Origin: Methylacidiphilum kamchatkense Kam1 | GTDB lineage: Bacteria > Verrucomicrobiota > Verrucomicrobiia > Methylacidiphilales > Methylacidiphilaceae | Reading direction: 5' to 3' | DNA length: 64,000 bases | Assembly: GCF_007475525.1 (NCBI RefSeq) | Contig: NZ_CP037899.1 | Location: forward strand, 2,046,001-2,110,000 | In this document: positions 17,419-26,967 of the stretch, in pieces | Layout of the letters: every line of letters begins with the position of its first letter | How positions within the stretch are numbered: position 1 is the first letter of the stretch | The notes under the pieces: generated by a model | The model's database searches: none | What the model was told of the DNA's origin: nothing | The model's input: the letters and a program-made list of their open reading frames with translations, nothing else | Position numbers and translations under genes: made by a program

Positions 17419-20039
17419 TTAAAACTTATAGGCAACCGTTCCTTGTATCCAGAAAGCCTGACCTGAAACTACCCAATCTGAATTCGATCCACTATCCGGA
17501 GAAGCTCCAGCAGCTGCAGCATAAGGGATCCAATAGTGACTGTTGAAAAAATTCCAGAAATAAAGCGAGGCTTCCCACCTTTTACTCGAATAAAAAACCT
17601 GAATATTGGCATAGTCTTGAGCAGGAATCCAAGCTGTGTAATTCCAAAAACTCGGGGTAGCGGCCATCCACGTTCCGCTAATCGTCACTCCAAAACCATT
17701 GTCGAACTTATAACTAACCATGGCATTGGCGACTATATCAGGGAAATCAATCCAAGGCCAAATTCCAGGTCCATATCCAAACCCAAACATTCCCGCATCA
17801 TCCAAAGGAAGATGATGTCTAAAGGCATAGCCGGTAGAATAAGATTGCGTTTCAGGGGACCAAAAGGCAGGTCGCTAAAGTTGGATATTCCTCGCATGTA
17901 AGCAAATCCTGCTCTAGCCCAAAAATGTCGATTAGGTTGATAATTTAGATTAAACTGAAAAGCGGTCATATGCGTTACTACAGGCGGTAAGGCAACGTAG
18001 CCTTCCTCTAAATGGCTTCGAATTCCAGCTGCGGTCAGATACAGTTTGTTATGGAAAAGGTTAAACTTTAATCCACCTTCAATGTATTGATCCAAAAGAC
18101 GCATATTATTTTGAGAAAAAACAGGAGCAAAGCCACCCATATCGGCCGCAGCGGTAGAATAAAGCCAGTTAAAATTAAAATACATGGTCATCCAAGGAAA
18201 CGGCTTATAGACTGGACTGATATTAAAAAGCGGAGCCAGAGAGGTTGTTCTAAATTGTGCGAATTGATCTGGAGGTGTACCCGGTGGAGTTACTGCATCG
18301 ACTATATAGGTAGTTGCCCGTGCGCCGGCTAGAAGACTAACCTTTGGATGAAATTGAATATTCCATTGCAGAAAGGGAGCAAAGGCCCAATATTGACAAT
18401 CAGTCGTCCCTGTTATTCCATTGCCTGGTTCAAAATAATAACCTGGCATCCCAGGTATAGGCACTTCGATTTGTTGAGCCACTAAAGCCTGCCAAGCAGG
18501 AGTAAGCCTTGCATCCCAAAGCAAAGGATTTTCGTTCATAATATCAAATTCATTAGGAATATTCAAAAAATTGGTTGAAACATAATCTAGGTTCCTTTGG
18601 TAATGCCATTCAAAGCCGGTGTCCACATAGTGAAAAAAATCAAGCCCTTCTTGTTGATCTGCTCCCTCCTGTTTTCCCCAATGAGTTTTTCTTCCAGGTT
18701 TTCCCCCAACTGGAGTATCAAACTGTAATCGAATTTCCGTGCGATTATCGACCTCATAATCACCCATTACCGCTTCATCATAAAAGTAGGCAGGCTGGAT
18801 CGCTCGATGACGGGTATACCAGACTAGGGTATTGTTTACGATATCGAAGCCCTCAGCAATATGAGCTTTTTGGATCAACTGCGTCATCCCTTGATACCCT
18901 GTTTGTGCCGCATTGGGAGGAATAAGCATTGCTCTGCGGTTAACCGGTTGAAGTCCAGCTCCAGGAAATTGATTATAAGGAATAGGCTGTCCATTAGGGA
19001 AAGTCGGAGGAAAACTATTTATCTGAGAAACTGGCAGATATCCCGTGTAATAAAGGCCATTCCAGAACAGTTCATTAGAAGGTCTGTTCATGCCGCTATA
19101 GCCAAGAGGAGAGGCATCGGCAAATTCCATATTAAAATACCAATCTGCTGTATAATTCTCTATGGGTTTTGCGCTTAAGGCTGCATAAAAATCCTGCTCG
19201 TCATTATGCACATACTGCCACCAACTCCCACTTTCTGTGCCCATGTAGCTAAACCGATAGGCTAGTTTATCATTAATAGGCCCTCCTACATCCAACCCCC
19301 AAATATAATTTTCATACATCCCCGTTGTGTCATACACATAGCCTCTGAACTTGTCGAAATAAGGCTGTTTAGTAACATAATTGACTATACCGTTAGAGCC
19401 CTGGGTTTGTCCATAGACCGCATTGGCAGGTCCTTCCAAGATATCAAAAGACTCGATCATATTCCAATTCCAAGGTAACCCCGCATTGCCCATCATAATG
19501 TTTGTAAGTGAAAGTTCGATTCCATTAACATAAGGAACAGCTTGAGTTCCAAGGACATATGGTGCATCGGTCATAAAATCCATAACTGATCCATACGTCG
19601 TTGGATTGACAGTCAATAGCGCCATTGGATTCATCATTCCACCTAAAGCATTAACACCACTGGCATACATCAATGTCTTATTCACAGGAGTGACCGTTCT
19701 AGGGGTATCCATGACATTCATCGGTATTCCATAGACCGAATCAATATCAGAAGAGGTTGGTTGCATGGTCAATTCAGGCTTGGCATATACATTGATCTCA
19801 GAGATCGTAGTCGTCGGTGCTGGATCCGATTGCGTGCTCGATATTTTCGACCTGGATGCTTTTACAATAGGTACATCTTCGCCCATCCCACCATTTTGGA
19901 GAAGAGATCCCTGAGCTGTTCCATTTCCTTCCGACCAATTGTTTGAAGACTGTTGAGCTAAAGAAAAATGAGAAAATAAAAAAACAAAAGCTACCCCAAC
20001 CCACAGATTCGTATGGATAGTAAAAAATCTTTTTATCAT
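17419..20039 (-). CDS. TonB-dependent outer-membrane receptor (one-base frameshift)
   Basis: Second TonB receptor, about 873 residues once repaired. The start is ATG 20039 with AAAGGAGCT upstream and a signal peptide (NLWVGVAFVFLFSHFSLA). Plug motifs parallel the first receptor: DTPRTVTPVNK, PYVNGIEL, IESFDILEGPANAVYGQ and GIVNYVTKQPYFD. The two proteins share nearly every loop landmark, so they arose by duplication. The break is one missing base in the GGGG at 17854-17857. The paralogue reads LPTGPPLAQTYST where this one reads LPFGP then, in the other frame, PETQSYSTG, which shows the lost base should restore the second Pro. It ends in VAYKF. A long insert (about residues 30-70) precedes the plug. 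Confidence 0.9.
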
Positions 20040-20229
20040 AGCTCCTTTCCAAGAAAAAGTCTTTCCGATCAACATTATCAAAAGCTCTCAAAAACAACCA
20101 AGGAGCTCTTTTCAGAAAGTACTTTCCCTTTCTATGAGGTTAGGTAAAAAAAAGATGGGGGTTATTCCCAAGAATTTAAAAAAACATTTTTACTGCATTC
20201 GGAGCCAGGGAAAATAGGAAAACAACCTA

Positions 20230-20240
20230 CTATTATTATC
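20230..20240 (-). promoter_or_regulatory. Weak Fur-like half site
   Basis: The minus strand reads GATAATAATAG, sharing the GATAAT-x-AT core of a Fur operator, about 190 bases upstream of the second TonB receptor start and just after the murD stop. It lacks the right half, so it is only a candidate. Confidence 0.22.
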
Positions 20241-20254
20241 AATGGGGAAATCAA

Positions 20255-21571
20255 TTAAACCTTTTGAAGTTGCAAAACAAGCCTTTTAAAATGTTCTCCC
20301 CGTTTTTCAAAATTAAGATAGCGGTGGTAACTTGGTGCCGCAGGAGAAAAAAGGCAGCTAGAGCCTTTCGTGGTAAATTTACTAGCAATGGTAACGGCTT
20401 CTTCGAGATCTTTAGCAAAGAAAAGATTTTTTTTGTGGTTTTTACGTTCGAAAAAAGTGCCAATTCGCCAACCGGTCTCAGGAAGGAGAATGATGTTCCT
20501 TATGTTTATTGTTTGACAAAGCTTCGAAGTAAAATCTTCTAAAGGAAGACCTCGATCCTGTCCACCAATAATGAGTGACTGAACATTGGGAATGGCTTCG
20601 ATCCCAGCAAGGGTGGCTTCGGGAACAGTAGCAATGGAGTCGTTGTAATAAGAGATTCCCTCAATGGTTGCCACATATTCGAGTCTATGCGGCAGTCCAC
20701 AAAAGCTAGCAAAGGCTTCGGCTATCTTTTCAGAAGATATCCCGAATAGAGAAGCTGTTAAGGCAGCAAACAGAGCATTTCTCTTATTGTGTTCTCCAGG
20801 AAGGTTAAGCCTAGAACAATCGAATGTTTTCTTCCATTTTCCATCAATGGCAATCATTTTTCCGGGCATGGGATCAAAGGAAGCTAAAAATTCCAATAAA
20901 GATGGATTGTCAGCATTATAGAGAAAAAAATTTTCGGAAGCCTGGAATCTTGCGATATTACTTTTGGCTCGACCATAGGCTTCAAAAGAACCATGATAGT
21001 TGAGATGCTCTGGATAGAGATTGAGCCAAATGGCAATAGAAGGAGAATGTTGACAATATTCCAATTGGTAAGAAGAAAGCTCAAGCACAGCAATCGCCTG
21101 TTCTGAGGCAAATGGAATGAGATGAAAAGGAGGAACTCCGATATTGCCTCCAATATAGGCATCAAGCCCATTTGTTTTTAGCAGATGATGGATCAACGAC
21201 GTCGTCGTACTTTTTCCCTTTGAACCAGTTATCCCAATTGTTATTCCAGGCCAAAATTGGAGAAACAGATCGGTCTGTAACACTATTTTTTCTTTTATAG
21301 AAGGCTCTATGGCTAGATGGCTTGTGCGAATCCCAGGGCTTTTAACAATCACATCAAAACTTTCTATGGAGCTAAGGAGGTCCTCTTCCTCAATTTGCCT
21401 TATCCAAGGATTATGAATAGCGTTTAGAGCAGCGGGATTGCTATCGCTAACAAACAAAAAGGTTCCAGGAAGATTAGCTAAAAGAAATTCGAGAGTGGCC
21501 TTTCCCTCCAATCCAAGCCCCCAAATAAGGATCTTTTTCCCTAAAAAATAACTACGAATAGCCTCAGTCAT
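20255..21571 (-). CDS. murD: UDP-N-acetylmuramoyl-L-alanine--glutamate ligase (MurD family)
   Basis: Cytoplasmic Mur ligase of 438 residues adding glutamate to UDP-MurNAc-L-Ala. It has an N-terminal nucleotide-substrate domain (KKILIWGLGLEGKATLEFL), the ATP loop GITGSKGKSTTTSLIHHLL (about residue 113), LELSSYQLE, the NLYPEHLNYHGSFEAYGRAK metal-binding segment, LPGEHNKRNALFAA and PHRLE. The start ATG 21571 lies inside the last codons of murL, so the two are translationally coupled. Coupling to a MurL homologue raises the possibility that this is the MurD2 type, which accepts L-Glu and leaves epimerisation to MurL; sequence alone by eye cannot decide L- versus D-Glu specificity. Confidence 0.93.
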   Translation of the reverse strand: MTEAIRSYFLGKKILIWGLGLEGKATLEFLLANLPGTFLFVSDSNPAALNAIHNPWIRQIEEEDLLSSIESFDVIVKSPGIRTSHLAIEPSIKEKIVLQTDLFLQFWPGITIGITGSKGKSTTTSLIHHLLKTNGLDAYIGGNIGVPPFHLIPFASEQAIAVLELSSYQLEYCQHSPSIAIWLNLYPEHLNYHGSFEAYGRAKSNIARFQASENFFLYNADNPSLLEFLASFDPMPGKMIAIDGKWKKTFDCSRLNLPGEHNKRNALFAALTASLFGISSEKIAEAFASFCGLPHRLEYVATIEGISYYNDSIATVPEATLAGIEAIPNVQSLIIGGQDRGLPLEDFTSKLCQTINIRNIILLPETGWRIGTFFERKNHKKNLFFAKDLEEAVTIASKFTTKGSSCLFSPAAPSYHRYLNFEKRGEHFKRLVLQLQKV

Positions 21572-22997
21572 CAAAAAGAACTTTTATCTTACATTTTTCA
21601 TTTAGGATCGACAAAAATTTTTGTGGAAGACGATGTTCCCGATCCGTTTGATCATACAAAGCTTGCAGGGTTTCCATTGTCAACAAAAATTCGGGATACA
21701 ATTCGATAAGTTTTCTGATCAAAAGTGGTGGGTTTTTCTTGGATTTTCTAGCTTGATACCAAAGAAGGCTTGCCGCCGCTTTAGTTTCCTCCTCAGATCC
21801 AACGCATTCAAAAGGCCTATGGGTTCCTTCACCACAAAGGGACAACAAGAGGCCAAACAATGATTCGTTCTCCAGAAGATCCGATCCAAAAGTTGCCTCA
21901 AGCTCCTTTTGGGGAACAAATGGCCTGAGGATTAAAAAGACAAAGAGACATTTGGGACAGTGTCCACACCATCCTCCAGAATTCCGATTACGATTGCAAC
22001 TTTGAAAGATGCGTACGGACTTTGGAATAGTACTAACATGCCTGGCAATCTGAATTTCATTGAGTGGCCGCAAAAAACTAAAGTAACAAAAAGAAGGACA
22101 TAAAAAATCAGTCAGGTACTTTTGAAAATCCTTTTCAAACTCGTAGGACTTCGAATATTGATGATTAATGCCTTTGGAAGGGATCGTAGGCTGACTAGCG
22201 CTGGATTCATGACTAGTGATGAAATACTTTCTTTTGTGTAGAGCCATCAGCAAGACCCCAATAAAGGCTAAGAGGGCCGAAAAAGGAGTGTGCCCATTGA
22301 GAAAGCCTTTTTTGTTAAGCTCTAAGAGTTGATCGTCGATTTTCCGTTCCACCACAACAATCTGATTTTGAGGATAACCAAAATAATTCAAGGTGTCCCA
22401 TTGGGACTGAACAGGGTTCAATAAAAAACAGAGATTCTTTTCTTTTTGCTCTTTCAGCCATTCCAAAGTTAAAAAGGAATCTTTTCCTCCTCCGACAGGA
22501 AGGATATTGCCTTCTAGAAAAGGAAATTCCACTGTTGGGAATTGCTGCTGCGATCTACATTCAATCTGCATCAGCTCATCAGCAGTTTTTTCAATGTCAT
22601 TTTGAAAAAAAAATTCTCCTAACCCCTTCCAATAAAGCTTAGACCACCAGTACAATTGCTCTGGAGAAAGGAAGGCTGGCTCAATGAGAATATGGGGAGA
22701 GCAGGTAGCCTTCCAATAGCTGATGAGCTCGATCATCCCGATATGAAAAAGAAAAGCATCGAGATACTTGCCAAGCTCATTCTTCAGATCAAGTGGCAAC
22801 CCATGAATTTTTAAGTATGGTCGAAAAAAAATGGCCTCCCTTTTGTCCTTCCCGGTCCAAAACTCATATTCCACATAAAGAGTTTTTTGTCTTATTTCAG
22901 AAGAAAAACGGCTAAAGACAAACCGAGGAAATAATTTTCTTAACTGGAGGAAATTCCTCTCTGCTGATTTTGTCGGAACATATTCCATGCCGAGCAT
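21564..22997 (-). CDS. murL: UDP-N-acetylmuramoyl-L-alanyl-L-glutamate epimerase (MurL-like)
   Basis: Protein of 477 residues with the features of MurL, the ATP-dependent enzyme first shown in Xanthomonas oryzae that turns the L-Glu of UDP-MurNAc-L-Ala-L-Glu into D-Glu. Seen are an ATP-pyrophosphatase-type loop LPVGGGKDSFLTLEW (GGGKDS at 169-174), TSHESSASQPT followed by NHQYSKSYEFEKDF (about 262-293), and a Cys cluster GGWCGHCPKCLFVFL (Cys 344, 347, 350). The start is ATG 22997 with AGGATT upstream. It overlaps murD and follows a nucleotidyltransferase by 21 bases. The assignment rests on motif memory and on the murD neighbour; a different ATP-PPase function is the alternative. Confidence 0.78.
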   Translation of the reverse strand: MLGMEYVPTKSAERNFLQLRKLFPRFVFSRFSSEIRQKTLYVEYEFWTGKDKREAIFFRPYLKIHGLPLDLKNELGKYLDAFLFHIGMIELISYWKATCSPHILIEPAFLSPEQLYWWSKLYWKGLGEFFFQNDIEKTADELMQIECRSQQQFPTVEFPFLEGNILPVGGGKDSFLTLEWLKEQKEKNLCFLLNPVQSQWDTLNYFGYPQNQIVVVERKIDDQLLELNKKGFLNGHTPFSALLAFIGVLLMALHKRKYFITSHESSASQPTIPSKGINHQYSKSYEFEKDFQKYLTDFLCPSFCYFSFLRPLNEIQIARHVSTIPKSVRIFQSCNRNRNSGGWCGHCPKCLFVFLILRPFVPQKELEATFGSDLLENESLFGLLLSLCGEGTHRPFECVGSEEETKAAASLLWYQARKSKKNPPLLIRKLIELYPEFLLTMETLQALYDQTDREHRLPQKFLSILNEKCKIKVLFDD

Positions 22998-23018
22998 TTA
23001 ATCCTAATGCAACTTTAT

Positions 23019-23762
23019 TTATTGAAAGGCAAGGTTTGCCGCTTCTAAAGTCTCCTTGCTACCAATGTCAAACCAGGGGCCTGTCAGTTCCCAAACATAG
23101 ACATCCATTTTAGGATAAAGCCACTGGATAAATCGACCTGGCTGATCCGTGTTCTTTTGCTCATTCAAATACGTTTTAACCAAAGATAATACCGATTTTG
23201 GGAAAAAATAAAGGGCCATTGCTACCCAACTTGTCGATGGATTTTGAGGTTTTTCTTCAAAATAACAGAGTTTGCCATTGGCATCGAAACTCACAACCCC
23301 ATATTTAGAAGCAAGTTGTTTGTCTTTTAAGTTGTAGACACCTAGCAACGGGCTATTTTTCCGCTTGGCTTCAGAAACAAAAGAAGTAAGGGAGGCACAA
23401 AAAAGATTATCGCTTGCAAGAACAATAAGATCATCCTGGAGTGGCATTCTTTCGATGGCAAACTGGATATCTCCGATAGCCCCTAGTCGATTTTCTTCTG
23501 TCGTTGAACCATCATCTAACACTACGACCGGAAGCTTTACCGTCGCTTTCTCTGTATATCGATGCTCCCACTCAACAAAGTGCGCATAAAACTTGTGGTT
23601 AGTGACTACATAGATTTCATCCAATGAAGAAAGTTCAAAAAGCTTATCCATTATGTAATCGAGGATCGGCTTTCCAGCTACAGGCAATAGGGCTTTAGGC
23701 TGGTTCAAAGTCAGAGGGTATAATCTTGTGGCATATCCAGCAGATAGAACTAAAGCACGCAT
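23019..23762 (-). CDS. Sugar-1-phosphate nucleotidyltransferase
   Basis: NTP-transferase-fold enzyme of 247 residues forming NDP-sugars from sugar 1-phosphates. The signature is LVLSAGYATRLYPLT followed by PKALLPVAGKPILDYI (Lys of the catalytic loop), then DLIVLASDNLF (metal Asp), GVVSFD, FEEKPQNP and GPWFDIGSKET. It has no added C-terminal hexapeptide-repeat domain, so it is not a GlmU- or GlgC-type fusion. Base and sugar specificity are unknown. Length is like RfbA or MurU-type uridylyltransferases. Its place between ptsI and murL makes a role in cell-wall sugar supply or recycling (MurU-like) plausible, an inference from context only. Confidence 0.88.
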   Translation of the reverse strand: MRALVLSAGYATRLYPLTLNQPKALLPVAGKPILDYIMDKLFELSSLDEIYVVTNHKFYAHFVEWEHRYTEKATVKLPVVVLDDGSTTEENRLGAIGDIQFAIERMPLQDDLIVLASDNLFCASLTSFVSEAKRKNSPLLGVYNLKDKQLASKYGVVSFDANGKLCYFEEKPQNPSTSWVAMALYFFPKSVLSLVKTYLNEQKNTDQPGRFIQWLYPKMDVYVWELTGPWFDIGSKETLEAANLAFQ

Positions 23763-23807
23763 GTTTTTTTCTCCGTTGATATTTTTGATTCAGAGATCTT
23801 CTCTGCG

Positions 23808-25571
23808 CTACTGCTCAAAAAAATAGGAGGGTAAATAAGTCTGAGCAATCATTTTTAAAATTTCAAAAGTCTCTTTGGAGGTTTTTGCTTCCCATAGTGG
23901 AGAGAGACTATTTTTTATTTTATCGACATCCAAAAAACGTATTGCTCTTTTCGTTCTTGGAATAAACACTGAACCCATACTAAGTCGGTGGATCCCTACT
24001 GCAAGAAAAAATGGTAAGAGGTAAAGATCACTTGATATTTCCCCACAGATTCCAATTGGAATATTTCTTCGATGAGCCGCTTCTGCGGCCATGCGAATCA
24101 AAAGGAGCACGGATGGATGAAAAGGTTGGTATAAATATTCCACATTATTATTCATCCTATCAACCGCTAGCGTATATTGAATGAGATCGTTGCTTCCAAT
24201 GCTGAAAAAATCAACCGTTTGAGCAATATGCTCTGCAATTAAACAGGAAGAAGGGGTTTCAATCATTACCCCGCACTTGACATCTCCAAAGGGTACCCCT
24301 TGATGAAAAAGTTCTTGTTTTGTTTGATCAATCATTTCCTTGGCGGCAATAATTTCAGTCAAATCGGTGATCATTGGGAACATTACTGCGACATTTCCTT
24401 CAACAGCTGCACGCAGGATCGAACGCAATTGCGTTTTAAACATTTCTTTTTCTTTTAAAGAAACACGAATCCCCCTTGAACCAAGAACGGGATTTTCTTC
24501 CATCCATCGCCAAGGCAAATAGGAAATAATTTTATCAGCACCCAAATCCAGAGTTCTAATGACAACCTGATGGGGTTTAGCATGGACAGCAGCATTTCGG
24601 TAGGCTTCATATTGCTCTTCTTCAGATGGAGGATGATTGGCTTTTAAAAAAAGGAACTCTGTCCGATAAAGCCCTATGCCATCAGCACCACTTTTCGTCA
24701 TCACAGGGATGTCCTCAGGAAATTCGATGTTAGCTGAAACATAAACTTTCTTTCCATCAATAGATTCAGCTAGTTGGTGCAGAATTTTTTGATCAGATAA
24801 TTCTAAATAAGAAGAAGATAATTTTTTCTCTTTGATCATCGCTATTCTTTCTGGAGAAGGGTTAACCAAAAGGATTCCTTTGAAACCATCAATCAGTACA
24901 GTTTGTCCATTGGTAACTTTATTTAAAATACCTTGAATGCCGACAATAGCAGGAATTCCTTGAGACCTCGCTAGAATGACCGCATGGGAAGTTCTGCTTC
25001 TATCTTCGGTAACAATTCCAGAGACGTGTCGGAGATCCAAGGAAACCAGATCAGAAAGCATAAGAAAATCAGCAATCAAAATCCTTGGAGAATCAAGGAT
25101 TTGTAGAGAACCTTCTTCTCCTTTTAATTTTTTTAAAACTCTTTTTGCCACATCCCGAATTTCAATCGCTCTTTCCCTTAAATATTCATCTTCTCCAACC
25201 TTATTGAGTCCAGCAATAAATGACCTGATGATGTTTTGATAGACTGCCTCTACACAAACAAGGTCACGCTCCAGTTTTTCCTTGACAGCCTGCAAGATCA
25301 TTTCATCTTCAAGAGCCAAAATCTGAACATCGAAAAGACTTTCTTCTACAGTTAATCCCAAGCCACACAGCGAGGCCTTTGCTTTTAACAGATCTTCTTT
25401 TGTCTGCAGAATCGCTTTTTCAAACTTCTCTAGCTCGCTACGAATTTCGTGAGGTTCTATTTTTCTTTCTCTAATAATTTCATGCTCTTCTTGAAGGATT
25501 AAAGCAGATCCATAGGATAATCCAGGAGAAGCAGGGCATCCTTCTAATAATGTTTCTTTAAAATCCTCCAT
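23808..25571 (-). CDS. ptsI: Phosphoenolpyruvate-protein phosphotransferase (enzyme I)
   Basis: Cytoplasmic EI, 587 residues, which phosphorylates itself from PEP and passes phosphate to HPr. Domain order is complete: an N-terminal HPr-binding helical part, the swivelling domain with active His196 in RSRTSHAVILARSQGIPAIVG, then the C-terminal PEP-binding barrel with LYRTEFLFL, GSRGIRVSL, FFSIGSNDLIQYTLA and the catalytic Cys in GICGEISSD. Typical EI is about 575 residues. It lies 44 bases after ptsH. No sugar-specific EII genes occur in the window, so the chain may be used for regulation rather than transport. Confidence 0.96.
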   Translation of the reverse strand: MEDFKETLLEGCPASPGLSYGSALILQEEHEIIRERKIEPHEIRSELEKFEKAILQTKEDLLKAKASLCGLGLTVEESLFDVQILALEDEMILQAVKEKLERDLVCVEAVYQNIIRSFIAGLNKVGEDEYLRERAIEIRDVAKRVLKKLKGEEGSLQILDSPRILIADFLMLSDLVSLDLRHVSGIVTEDRSRTSHAVILARSQGIPAIVGIQGILNKVTNGQTVLIDGFKGILLVNPSPERIAMIKEKKLSSSYLELSDQKILHQLAESIDGKKVYVSANIEFPEDIPVMTKSGADGIGLYRTEFLFLKANHPPSEEEQYEAYRNAAVHAKPHQVVIRTLDLGADKIISYLPWRWMEENPVLGSRGIRVSLKEKEMFKTQLRSILRAAVEGNVAVMFPMITDLTEIIAAKEMIDQTKQELFHQGVPFGDVKCGVMIETPSSCLIAEHIAQTVDFFSIGSNDLIQYTLAVDRMNNNVEYLYQPFHPSVLLLIRMAAEAAHRRNIPIGICGEISSDLYLLPFFLAVGIHRLSMGSVFIPRTKRAIRFLDVDKIKNSLSPLWEAKTSKETFEILKMIAQTYLPSYFFEQ

Positions 25572-25615
25572 ATCAGAGCTGCATTTACATTTTAAAACGT
25601 TTGCTTGCTAACCTC

Positions 25616-25933
25616 TTATTGATTTTCTCCAAACTTGTTATTCACGAGATTGACTAGTGCTTCAACAGCCTGTTGTGCATCAGGGCCAATAGCTGTAATT
25701 TTAAGCTTAGAACCCATACTGGCTGCTAATAACATCACTCCCATGATACTTTTCCCATTGACTTCTTCACCGTCCTTCTCCACTTTGATGTCTGACTCAT
25801 AGCGGTTAGCTATCTTTACAAACATGGCCGCAGGTCTTGCATGAATGCCCAGCTTATTTTGTACAACCACTTCACGCACTACAGGAGAAAAGCTCGTTTT
25901 TCCAGAATCCGATTGATTCGTTTCAGGTTCCAT
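25616..25933 (-). CDS. ptsH: Phosphocarrier protein HPr
   Basis: Small cytoplasmic phosphocarrier of 105 residues. It has the EI-dependent phosphorylation site His31 in NKLGIHARPAAMF and the HprK target Ser62 in NGKSIMGVMLLAAS, so both regulatory inputs are kept. An N-terminal extension of about 20 polar residues (MEPETNQSDSGKTSFSPVVR) is longer than in typical 85-90 residue HPr. The start ATG 25933 directly follows the hprK stop, and ptsI follows 44 bases on. The set is HprK, HPr and EI in one transcript. Confidence 0.96.
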   Translation of the reverse strand: MEPETNQSDSGKTSFSPVVREVVVQNKLGIHARPAAMFVKIANRYESDIKVEKDGEEVNGKSIMGVMLLAASMGSKLKITAIGPDAQQAVEALVNLVNNKFGENQ

Positions 25934-26914
25934 TTAGATCTTCCTATGGTTCCTTCCAGTGATTTTAATTAATTTTTCGTTGAATTCGGCTGCCGCATTG
26001 TACCCCATCGATCTTAATTTCTGATCCAGTGCCGCCACCTCTACTAGGGTCGCTAAATCTCTTCCCGGTCTTATGGGAATAGTGACATGCGGGACGCGAA
26101 TATTAAATATCTCATAATAATCTTGCTCTAAGTTTACTCTTTCAATTTCCTCTCCTTTCTCCCATTCTTTAAGAGTCGCTACCATATCCAATTTTTTTTC
26201 AGGCCGTATAGCCCGCAAACCAAAAAGAGTTGTCACATCGATGATTCCTATCCCTCTTACCTCCATATGAAACCGACTAATATCTGGAGCCTTAGCCACT
26301 AATTCTCTACCCTCCAAACAATAAATTGTTGTAACATCATCGGCAACCAAAGAATAGCCTCTTTCTACCAAGGAAAGGACGCATTCGCTTTTCCCAATAC
26401 CACTAGGACCTTTTATAAGCACTCCAATCCCCTGAATATCTACCATGCTGCCCTGTTCATTGGTTCGAGGAGCAAAATCCATTTCCAAACAGATCGTCAC
26501 GGTGTTGATTAACCGCATCGTATGGAGTTGTGATACAAAAAGAGGAACCCCTAACTCTTCGGCTTGTTTAACGATGAAGGCTGGAGGAGTCATTCCACGG
26601 GAAAGAATCAGACAAGGAATCTTTTTTAGGAAAAGTTGCCTTATCCGTTCTTCAGATTCTGCACTGGGAAGACTTTTCAGATACGACATCTCTCCCCATC
26701 CAATAATCTGGACCCTTTGCTTAGGAAAATATCTTAAATAACCGGAAAGCTGTAAACCCGGTCGATTAATGGATCCTTCTCTAATTAACCGATTAAAACC
26801 CTTTTTGCCCGCTATCAAAGATAAATGAAGCAACTCGCCATGCTGCTTATAGAATTCCCCAATAGTTATTTTTGGAATGCATTTGGCCGAAAAATTGTTT
26901 TTTTGAACTTTCAT
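25934..26914 (-). CDS. hprK: HPr kinase/phosphorylase
   Basis: Bifunctional serine kinase and phosphorylase that sets the Ser-phosphorylation state of HPr by energy status, 326 residues. The N-terminal domain includes LSRGMTPPAFIVKQAEE. The P-loop is KGPSGIGKSE (169-177), followed by VADDV (Asp193), the signature MEVRGIGIIDV and Arg259 in EEIERV. Compared with the family numbering (His138, Lys159, Asp177, Arg243), Lys175, Asp193 and Arg259 line up, but the His position is Gln154 (RTNEQGSMVDI instead of TTxHG). This could alter one of the two activities. The start is ATG 26914, 53 bases after pabB. Confidence 0.94.
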   Translation of the reverse strand: MKVQKNNFSAKCIPKITIGEFYKQHGELLHLSLIAGKKGFNRLIREGSINRPGLQLSGYLRYFPKQRVQIIGWGEMSYLKSLPSAESEERIRQLFLKKIPCLILSRGMTPPAFIVKQAEELGVPLFVSQLHTMRLINTVTICLEMDFAPRTNEQGSMVDIQGIGVLIKGPSGIGKSECVLSLVERGYSLVADDVTTIYCLEGRELVAKAPDISRFHMEVRGIGIIDVTTLFGLRAIRPEKKLDMVATLKEWEKGEEIERVNLEQDYYEIFNIRVPHVTIPIRPGRDLATLVEVAALDQKLRSMGYNAAAEFNEKLIKITGRNHRKI

Positions 26915-26967
26915 GAAAAAAATCAGGAAAGGCTTCTTATAAGCATCAAAATTATTTTAAAAAATCA

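Noticed and set aside
17220-17546. 108-codon plus-strand frame
   Set aside because: Runs into the end of the TonB receptor on the other strand; no ribosome site or motif.
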